From: Prevotella sp.
GTDB lineage: Bacteria; Bacteroidota; Bacteroidia; Bacteroidales; Bacteroidaceae
Direction of reading: 5' to 3'
Assembly: GCA_024681875.1 (NCBI GenBank)
Contig: JAILAA010000143.1
Span: 1-49,836 of the forward strand
Length of the DNA stretch: 49,836 bases
Shown here: positions 44,245 to 49,836 of the stretch, in pieces
Numbering within the stretch: position 1 is the first letter of the stretch
Layout of the letters: every line of letters starts with the position of its first letter
Notes under the pieces: generated by a model
Told to the model about the DNA's origin: nothing
The model's input: only the letters and a program-made list of their open reading frames with translations
Databases searched by the model: none
Program-made: the position numbers and the translations under genes

Positions 44245-44763
44245 TCACCAGCCGAAGGCAGTGGCGTTCATTTGCCATAAACCCTGTGCGCGCAAAGTCT
44301 GCTCGATGACGTCACGGGCACAGCCCTGACCACCACGGCAATGACTGACGTAGATGCTTGTCTCTTTCACCTCGGGGCAGGCATCCTTGGGACAGACAGG
44401 ACAGCCCACGCGGCGCATCACCTCCAGGTCTGGGATATCATCACCCATGTACATCACCTCGTCGTCCTTCAAGCCGTATTGTTCAAGGAATGCCTCATAG
44501 GTGCGCATCTTCACAGAACAGCCGATAAAAATATCGGTAAGGCCAAGCACTTCGTAACGGTGGCGCACAGCCTCAATGTTGGCACCCGTCATAATGGCCA
44601 TACGCAAACCCAGCTTCACAGCCAGCTGGAGTGCATAGCCGTCCTTGATATTCGCTGTGCGCATGGGGATGCCATCAAGGCTCATAGGAATGGTTTCGCA
44701 CGAGAGGACGCCATCAACATCGAAGATGATGGCGCGGATTTTTCTAAGGTCGTAGTTGATCAT
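44245..44763 (-). CDS. KdsC-like HAD phosphatase (KDO-8-phosphate phosphatase type)
   Basis: 172 aa C0-type HAD protein. Nucleophile motif IIFDVDGVLS, second motif IMTGAN, and MGDDIPDLEVMRRVG with the metal-binding acids. Size and sequence fit 3-deoxy-D-manno-octulosonate 8-phosphate phosphatase, a lipopolysaccharide-core step, though related N-acylneuraminate-9-phosphatases look similar. Its start codon overlaps the upstream gene's stop (ATGA). Confidence 0.88.
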   Translation of the reverse strand: MINYDLRKIRAIIFDVDGVLSCETIPMSLDGIPMRTANIKDGYALQLAVKLGLRMAIMTGANIEAVRHRYEVLGLTDIFIGCSVKMRTYEAFLEQYGLKDDEVMYMGDDIPDLEVMRRVGCPVCPKDACPEVKETSIYVSHCRGGQGCARDVIEQTLRAQGLWQMNATAFGW

Positions 44764-45551
44764 TTAGAGGTGAGAGGTGAGGGGTGAGAAGAAGAATCAT
44801 GTATGCTATGGCTCATCAGGTCATACACCTGCTGCATCAAGGGGTCGTCAGCCAGCAGCTGTAGTTGTGCGTTAATGACGTTCTCGTCATAGCGCACGGC
44901 AGGACCTGTTTGTGCTTCGCGGGGATGCAGGGTATGCACTTTCTGCGTCGTCTCATCGATGAGGGGCAAGAGCACGTCGAAAGGCACACCACGTCGCTCG
45001 AGGATGTCGGCAGCCAAAGAATAACAGTGGTTGGAGAAATTGCAGGCAAAGACGGCGGCAAGGTGCAAATATCGACGCTCTTCGCTGCTTAGCTCTCGAA
45101 CATTGTCGCTGACAGATGTCGCCAGCTCTGTAGCCACTTGCAGGGCGTGCCTGTCATTGGCCTCGATGAAGAAGGGCAAGTGAGAAAAATCCACGTCACG
45201 CTCCTTCGAGAATGTCTGCATAGGGTAGATGACGCCGTAGTGACGTATGCCTTCAAAGACCGACATCGGCACAGATCCCGCCGTATGGAACATGGGGCAC
45301 TCTGCCCTACCCTCTTTCAGCTGAGCAATGACCGCAGGCAGCACAGCATCCTTCACGGCAATGATGTAGGCATCGGCATCGAGGGGGAGATTGGCGATGG
45401 TGTCGGTGGCAAAACCACCGACCACACTGCTCAACGTGGTGGCACTATCCATCGTGCGGCTGTAGACCGCCGCGATGGTGTCACCTTTGGCATACAAAGC
45501 CTTGGCAAACTGCGTGGCCAAACGTCCCGCCCCTACAAAGACAACATTCAC
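44760..45551 (-). CDS. Rossmann-like DUF2520 protein
   Basis: 263 aa. N-terminal NAD(P)-type fold VVFVGAGRLATQFAKALY and YIIAVKDAVLPAV, then HTAGSVPMSVFEG, GVIYPMQTFSKER and a helical DUF2520 domain with AAVFACNFSNHCYSLAADIL. The form resembles F420/ProC-type reductases; substrate unknown. The C-terminus (SSSHPSPLTSK) is encoded by a heptamer array, and another array fills the spacer just before its start. It overlaps the kdsC-like gene by 4 bp. Confidence 0.9.
   Translation of the reverse strand: MNVVFVGAGRLATQFAKALYAKGDTIAAVYSRTMDSATTLSSVVGGFATDTIANLPLDADAYIIAVKDAVLPAVIAQLKEGRAECPMFHTAGSVPMSVFEGIRHYGVIYPMQTFSKERDVDFSHLPFFIEANDRHALQVATELATSVSDNVRELSSEERRYLHLAAVFACNFSNHCYSLAADILERRGVPFDVLLPLIDETTQKVHTLHPREAQTGPAVRYDENVINAQLQLLADDPLMQQVYDLMSHSIHDSSSHPSPLTSK
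44766..44786. repeat. Heptamer array at the 3' end of the DUF2520 gene
   Basis: Units AGAGGTG, AGAGGTG and AGGGGTG on the plus strand (CACCTCT type on the coding strand). They encode the last residues of the DUF2520 protein and reach to within 3 bp of the kdsC-like start. The unit resembles the third menD array. Confidence 0.75.
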
Positions 45552-45566
45552 TGGAGTATTGGTATT

Positions 45567-45608
45567 GGTTAACGGCTAACGGTTAACGGCTAACGGTTAA
45601 CGGTTATT
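45567..45608. repeat. Six-unit heptamer array before the DUF2520 gene
   Basis: GGTTAAC, GGCTAAC, GGTTAAC, GGCTAAC, GGTTAAC and GGTTATT in a row, alternating T and C at the third base. It fills most of the 59-bp spacer between the nitroreductase stop and the DUF2520 start, so it lies in the mRNA near the ribosome binding region. Confidence 0.97.
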
Positions 45609-45610
45609 GT

Positions 45611-46138
45611 TCAGAACTTGCCGACGTGCACATTCTCCCACTTCAGCTTGTCCTCGTTCTGCGGCTTTCGCTCGTCGGCCTTGTGACCCACGGCGATGAC
45701 ACAGAGCACGCTGAAGTTTTCGGGGATGTCGAGGATTCCACGTATAACGGTGTCAGCTGAAGTGCCATCGCTTAAACCGCGACCGCGCATCTGCACCCAG
45801 CAGGAGCCCAAGCCCAGTTCCTCAGCCTGATACTGCATGGAGATGGCTGCTATCGAACCGTCTTCCACCCAACAGTCGTTCTGCATGGGATCGCCCAACA
45901 CAACGATGGCCAGCGCAGCGCCCTTGATGAGCTGTCCGCCCATATCCTTGGCATCGCTGAGCTTCTCCAAATCCATTTTATCGTCTACCACCACAAACTG
46001 CCATGCCCGCTGGCCCTTGCTCGTCGGAGCCATCAGGCCGGCGCGCATAATCAGTCGCACGTCTTCGCCGTCAATCTCCTCATCGGTGAATTTCCTGTGT
46101 GAGCGGCGCAGCTGCACCAAGTCCTTGAAGTTTGTCAT
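45611..46138 (-). CDS. Nitroreductase-family flavoprotein
   Basis: 175 aa. The N-terminal LVQLRRSHRKFTDEEID, the FMN-contacting MAPTSKGQRAWQFVVVDD, and GLGSCWVQMRGRG are typical of the small two-Cys-free nitroreductase group common in Bacteroidales. It would use FMN and NAD(P)H on an unknown substrate. It heads the minus-strand transcript with the DUF2520, kdsC-like and maf genes, and its promoter is one half of an inverted repeat shared with the GH95 promoter. Confidence 0.92.
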   Translation of the reverse strand: MTNFKDLVQLRRSHRKFTDEEIDGEDVRLIMRAGLMAPTSKGQRAWQFVVVDDKMDLEKLSDAKDMGGQLIKGAALAIVVLGDPMQNDCWVEDGSIAAISMQYQAEELGLGSCWVQMRGRGLSDGTSADTVIRGILDIPENFSVLCVIAVGHKADERKPQNEDKLKWENVHVGKF

Positions 46139-46164
46139 AATGATTCTTTCTATTGAAATTTTTG

Positions 46165-46172
46165 CAAAGGTA
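46165..46172 (-). promoter_or_regulatory. -7 box of the nitroreductase gene
   Basis: TACCTTTG on the minus strand, 26 bp before the ATG. No TTTG is present at the usual -33 distance; that place is occupied by the heptamer array. Confidence 0.65.
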
Positions 46173-46178
46173 GTGAAA

Positions 46179-46213
46179 AGTTAGGAGTTAGGGGTTAGGA
46201 GTTACGAGTTTTT
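46179..46213. repeat. Heptamer array, left arm of the divergent promoter
   Basis: AGTTAGG, AGTTAGG, GGTTAGG, AGTTACG and AGTTTTT. Inverse partner of the array at 46243-46277. Confidence 0.95.
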
Positions 46214-46242
46214 TATCCAAAAAAAAGTTAAGCCGTCACAGA

Positions 46243-46277
46243 TTACTCCTTACTCCTTACTCCTTACTCCTAACTTT
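46243..46277. repeat. Heptamer array, right arm of the divergent promoter
   Basis: Four exact TTACTCC units followed by TAACTTT. Reverse-complemented it aligns without gaps to the left-arm array. The spacer between the arms is about 30-40 bp. Confidence 0.96.
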
Positions 46278-46281
46278 TATG

Positions 46282-46289
46282 TATCTTTG
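46282..46289 (+). promoter_or_regulatory. -7 box of the GH95 gene
   Basis: TATCTTTG, 32 bp before the ATG at 46322. The usual -33 position falls inside the TTACTCC array. Confidence 0.65.
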
Positions 46290-46321
46290 CACACAAAACA
46301 ACAATAACTAAGCAACACATC

Positions 46322-48826
46322 ATGAAACGATTTTTTCTTTTACCGCTTTTCCTTCTTTTAGCCATGATGACGATGGCTCAGCAGCACAAGTTATGGTACA
46401 GCCATCCCGCACAGCACTGGTTAGAGGCGCTACCCATCGGCAACAGCCAATTAGGTGCTATGGTCTACGGCGGTACTGATATGGAAGAAATCCAACTGAA
46501 CGAAGAGACCTTCTGGAGCGGATCTCCCCATAACAACAACTCCACGGAGTCGCTCGTGGCTCTTCACGAGGTGCGCCGTCTCATCTTCCAAGGAAAGGAG
46601 TTTGAAGCCTCGAAGCTCATCGACCAGCATTTCATCAAAGGTCCTCACGGAATGAAATTTCTTCCACTGGGTAGTCTGAAGATTCAGCTGGGGCACAAGG
46701 ACGTAACCGATTATCGCCGCGAACTGAACCTCGGCGATGCCACCGCCACCACATCTTATATATATGACGGTGTGAAATATGAGCGCACCGTCTTCGCCTC
46801 GATGGCCGACAGTGTGGTTGTCGTCCAGTTGAGCGCTGACAAGAAAGGCACCCTGTCGTTCAATTTGGAGCTCACCTCTCCTTTGCAGAAAACGAATCAT
46901 GAACCGTTAATTGGCAGTATCTCTGGCTGGCAGAACGGCTTGCATGATGCACAGATGTTTATGACTGTCGATGGCGTGGAGCATGAGGGCATTCAGCCAG
47001 GGCTGAAGGCGGGTTGCGCGGTGTTTGTGGAGACAGACGGTCAAGTGGGTAGCAATGACAAAAAGACGATAACCGTAGAGAACGCCACGACGGCTACCCT
47101 ACACATTGCGGCAGCTACCAACTTCGTGAACTACCACGATGTCAGCGGCAATGCCATGAAGAAGGTCAATGAGAGATTGTTCACGGCGCACGGAAAGTCG
47201 TTTAAGCAGCTACTGAAGCGTCATATCGCCAAGTATCAGGAGCAGTATAACCGCGTATCACTGACGTTGCCCAAAACAGATGCCTCAACTTTGGAGACTG
47301 ACAAGCGCGTAGAGGCCTTTGCCGAGAATCCCACCGATCTCGACATGGTGGCGCTGATGATGCAATACGGACGCTACCTGCTCATCTCGTCGAGCCAGCC
47401 CGGCGGACAACCTGCCAACCTGCAAGGCATGTGGAACGACAAGGTGAATGCTCCGTGGGACTCGAAGTACACCATCAACATCAACGCCGAGATGAACTAC
47501 TGGCCTGCACTCGTAGGCAATCTGGCCGAGACGCAGCAGCCCCTCTTCACGATGATAAAGGACTTAAGCGAGACAGGTGCCGAGACGGCCAAGACAATGT
47601 ACGGTTGCAAGGGCTGGGTGGCCCACCACAACACCGATTTGTGGCGCATAGCAGGCCCTGTCGACGGCACACCCTGGGGCATGTTCCCCACCGGCGGTGC
47701 CTGGCTGACCACACACCTCTGGCAGCATTATCTCTACACGGGCGACAAGCAGTTCCTCGCCGAATATTATCCTGTGATGAAGGGTGCTGCTGACTTCCTT
47801 CTCGACTACATGAAGGAATATCCTGATACGGGCGAAGTGAAGCAGGCTGCAGGCTGGCTGATGACCGTACCCACCGTGTCGCCCGAGCATGGCCCACGCG
47901 GCAAGGGCACCAACGTCTGCGCTGGTTCGACGATGGACAATCAGATTGCCTTCGACGTGCTGTCTCAGACACTCATGGCAGCTAAAGCACTGGGCAAAGA
48001 TGATTCACAAATCTCAACCCTCAACTCTCAACTCTCAAAACTTCCTCCCATGCAGATTGGCCGCTACGGCCAGCTGCAGGAGTGGATCATAGACGCTGAC
48101 GACCCGAAGGACGAGCATCGTCACATCTCCCACCTCTACGGCCTTTATCCCTCGAACCAGATTTCCCCGTATAGCCATCCCGACATCTTCACTGCTGCCG
48201 CCAACACGCTGAACCAGCGAGGCGATATGGCCACGGGCTGGAGCCTTGGCTGGAAGACGAACTTCTGGGCACGTATGCTCGACGGCGACCATGCCTTCAC
48301 CATCATCCGCAACATGCTGCATCTTCTGCCCGACGACAGCAAGATGCGTGAATACCCCAATGGCCGCACCTACCCCAACCTCTTCGACGCCCACCCGCCC
48401 TTCCAAATCGACGGCAACTTCGGCGTTTCGGCAGGCATCTGCGAGATGCTGCTTCAGAGCCACGACGGCGCCGTGCATCTGTTGCCAGCCCTGCCCACAG
48501 CATGGAACGACGGCGATGTGAAAGGCCTGCGTGCCAGAGGTGGCTTCATCGTAGACGAGCACTGGACCGGCGGCCAACTCAACAAGGCCACCGTGCGCTC
48601 CACCATCGGCGGTACGCTGCGCCTGCGCTCATATACGCCGCTGAAGGGCAAGGACCTCCGAAAGGCCACCGGCGATTGTCCTAACGAACTGTTGCAGTCC
48701 GCCAGCATTAGAGAGCCGATTCACTCGCCTGAACTGAAAGATTTCCAGCTATTGCCGCTAAAGCCCGTCTACGAGTACGACCTCGACACCCAGCCTGGAC
48801 GCACCTACACCATCACCGCCCAATAA
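46322..48826 (+). CDS. GH95 alpha-L-fucosidase (or alpha-L-galactosidase)
   Basis: 834 aa with signal peptide ending at TMAQ. The N-terminal beta domain has [19 protein letters not shown] and [11 protein letters not shown]. The (alpha/alpha)6 barrel carries the catalytic set known for GH95: N386 and N388 in [14 protein letters not shown]587 in [13 protein letters not shown] and D697 in PFQIDGNFG. Family members remove alpha-1,2-linked fucose or L-galactose from host glycans or plant xyloglucan. There is no type IX tail, so it is probably periplasmic. A heptamer array encodes [13 protein letters not shown] in a variable loop shortly before the catalytic Glu. It is 3 bp from the next gene. Confidence 0.95.
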   Translation: MKRFFLLPLFLLLAMMTMAQQHKLWYSHPAQHWLEALPIGNSQLGAMVYGGTDMEEIQLNEETFWSGSPHNNNSTESLVALHEVRRLIFQGKEFEASKLIDQHFIKGPHGMKFLPLGSLKIQLGHKDVTDYRRELNLGDATATTSYIYDGVKYERTVFASMADSVVVVQLSADKKGTLSFNLELTSPLQKTNHEPLIGSISGWQNGLHDAQMFMTVDGVEHEGIQPGLKAGCAVFVETDGQVGSNDKKTITVENATTATLHIAAATNFVNYHDVSGNAMKKVNERLFTAHGKSFKQLLKRHIAKYQEQYNRVSLTLPKTDASTLETDKRVEAFAENPTDLDMVALMMQYGRYLLISSSQPGGQPANLQGMWNDKVNAPWDSKYTININAEMNYWPALVGNLAETQQPLFTMIKDLSETGAETAKTMYGCKGWVAHHNTDLWRIAGPVDGTPWGMFPTGGAWLTTHLWQHYLYTGDKQFLAEYYPVMKGAADFLLDYMKEYPDTGEVKQAAGWLMTVPTVSPEHGPRGKGTNVCAGSTMDNQIAFDVLSQTLMAAKALGKDDSQISTLNSQLSKLPPMQIGRYGQLQEWIIDADDPKDEHRHISHLYGLYPSNQISPYSHPDIFTAAANTLNQRGDMATGWSLGWKTNFWARMLDGDHAFTIIRNMLHLLPDDSKMREYPNGRTYPNLFDAHPPFQIDGNFGVSAGICEMLLQSHDGAVHLLPALPTAWNDGDVKGLRARGGFIVDEHWTGGQLNKATVRSTIGGTLRLRSYTPLKGKDLRKATGDCPNELLQSASIREPIHSPELKDFQLLPLKPVYEYDLDTQPGRTYTITAQ
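48011..48045 (+). repeat. Heptamer array inside the GH95 gene
   Basis: AAATCTC, AACCCTC, AACTCTC, AACTCTC and AAAACTT. The unit is nearly the same as in the menE array although the genes are unrelated. Confidence 0.9.
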
Positions 48827-48829
48827 GCC

Positions 48830-49836
48830 ATGTTCCCTCGCATCTACACCAGTGGCGACACGCTGCCTGAAGGGCTGATGGAAGACAATTTCTTCCACAG
48901 CCCGCAGCTTTTTGCCCTCTTTCAGCAGACGCCGCATCACCGTCCCTATATGGTGACGTTGTTTGACGACAACGGCAGTCTGCTGGCACAGATGCTGGCT
49001 GTGGTGCGCTATCGCTCGTCGTGGTTTCCGCCCTATTATTACATGCATTGCCGCATCTTGGGCGAAGGGGTGTACAATATTGAACATTCGACATTGAACA
49101 TTGAACAATCTGCTGCGCAAAAAAATGACCAGCAGGAAAATGTTCCATGTTCAACATTATTCGGGCAGATGCTCCAGGCGCTGACCTCGAAATTAGGGCC
49201 GCGGATGCTGTATGTAGAGGTGAGCCACTTGAGCCACAAGATGTTCGGCTACCGCCAGTTGCGGGCAGCCCGCTATTTCCCTGTGCGTTGGATGAGTATC
49301 CACAACTCACTGCACTCACGCACGCCAGAGGAGCGCATCACTCCAGCCCTGCAGCAGCGCATCGACAACGCCTACGCCCGCGGCGTGGTCACCGACGAGG
49401 TTAAGAACGAGGACGACTTCAAGGAGTTTATGAAGCTGCTGCGCCACCACAACTGGCTCAAGCCCAAGCGCTACATCCCAGCCGATGAGTTCTTCTACTC
49501 CTTCAGCGGACTACCGAAGAAAGCCGACAAGGAAACCATCCAGCTATCTGACGACGGCAAGTTGTTCCTCACCCGCTTTCACAACCGCATAGTAGGTTGC
49601 TCCGCCGTGGTCTACTCCAATCATCAGGCCTACCTCTGGTACGCAGCCTACCGCCGCAAGTCCTTTGCATTAGTCCATCCCCGCGAGCTCACCATCTGGC
49701 ACGCTATTAAGGATGCCTACAACCGAGGCTATGAGCACATCTTCTTCATGGACGTAGGCTTGCCCTTCCGCAAAAACAAGTTCCGCGAGTTCATCCTTCG
49801 CTTCGGTGGCAAACCCGTCACTACCTACCGCTGGTT
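48830..49836 (+). CDS. GNAT/FemAB-type acyltransferase-like protein, 3'-partial
   Basis: 335 codons run off the right edge with no stop. The start ATG is 3 bp after the GH95 stop. A C-terminal acetyltransferase-like region includes GCSAVVYSNHQAYLWYAA and LTIWHAIKDAYNRGYEHIFF, like the GNAT-fold half of FemAB/CelD-type proteins; acceptor unknown. Residues about 82-112 look like an insertion built from a heptamer array and its inverse (VYNIEHSTLNIEQS and ENVPCSTLFG) between RILGEG and GQMLQAL. No signal peptide is visible. Confidence 0.78.
   Translation, partial: MFPRIYTSGDTLPEGLMEDNFFHSPQLFALFQQTPHHRPYMVTLFDDNGSLLAQMLAVVRYRSSWFPPYYYMHCRILGEGVYNIEHSTLNIEQSAAQKNDQQENVPCSTLFGQMLQALTSKLGPRMLYVEVSHLSHKMFGYRQLRAARYFPVRWMSIHNSLHSRTPEERITPALQQRIDNAYARGVVTDEVKNEDDFKEFMKLLRHHNWLKPKRYIPADEFFYSFSGLPKKADKETIQLSDDGKLFLTRFHNRIVGCSAVVYSNHQAYLWYAAYRRKSFALVHPRELTIWHAIKDAYNRGYEHIFFMDVGLPFRKNKFREFILRFGGKPVTTYRW
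49079..49106 (+). repeat. Heptamer array in the last gene
   Basis: ATTGAAC, ATTCGAC, ATTGAAC and ATTGAAC, with inverse words TGTTCCA and TGTTCAA at 49141-49154, about 35 bp downstream, giving a potential hairpin inside the coding sequence. Confidence 0.88.

Noticed and set aside
46179..46277. CRISPR array
   Set aside because: Units are 7 bp with no spacers and no cas genes are nearby.

Overview
The window comes from a Prevotella-like member of the Bacteroidales. The signs are SusC/SusD-type outer-membrane genes, lipoproteins with Asp-rich tails after the lipobox Cys, short C-terminal tails of the kind used for type IX secretion, LytTR two-component genes, a menaquinone (men) gene set, and promoters with the Bacteroidales TTTG / TAnnTTTG boxes (20-bp spacing seen several times). 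I see no tRNA, rRNA, CRISPR array or transposase. Coding density is high and both window edges cut genes.

Layout. (1) 1-4.2 kb: a 5'-cut secreted jelly-roll protein and an 882-aa multidomain putative glycoside hydrolase. (2) 4.2-8.3 kb, minus strand: two related small lipoproteins, then a secreted beta-helix (Cthe_2159-like) protein followed by a LytS/LytTR-type sensor kinase and response regulator. (3) 8.4-10.4 kb: tandem ROK-family genes; the upstream copy has lost two conserved Asp residues. (4) 10.5-26.6 kb: menaquinone genes menI, menF, menD, menB, menC and menE, interrupted by a GH109-like gene plus a sialidase, by two Cache-domain sensor proteins (one a kinase, one a degenerate pseudo-kinase), and by a TGS-domain nucleoside kinase. 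(5) 26.6-40.3 kb: a polysaccharide utilization locus with SusC, SusD, a DUF4957/DUF5123-like beta-helix surface lipoprotein, a small lipoprotein, a 969-aa secreted protein and a PL1 pectate lyase; pectin is the likely substrate. (6) 40.3-46.1 kb: housekeeping genes (2-hydroxyacid dehydrogenase, rarA, an unknown acidic protein, maf, kdsC-like, a DUF2520 Rossmann protein, a nitroreductase). (7) 46.3 kb to the end: a GH95 alpha-fucosidase and a 3'-cut acyltransferase-like gene.

The genes suggest a host- or diet-glycan forager: sialidase, GH109-like and GH95 enzymes suit mucin-type glycans, the PL1 locus suits pectin, and menaquinone supports anaerobic fumarate-type respiration.

The most unusual feature is not a gene. 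Short arrays of degenerate 7-bp repeats (about five to nine units, different unit sequence at each site) recur at about ten sites between 16.9 and 49.2 kb. Some lie inside conserved enzymes, where they add extra residues in loops without breaking the frame (menD three times, menE, GH95, the last gene). Others lie in gene-flanking DNA. At 46.17-46.29 kb two such arrays face each other as an inverted repeat whose outer ends are the -7 boxes of two divergent promoters. Related 9-bp arrays, a 21-bp intragenic repeat, and hairpin-rich spacers sharing sequence words complete a repeat landscape that the gene list does not explain.
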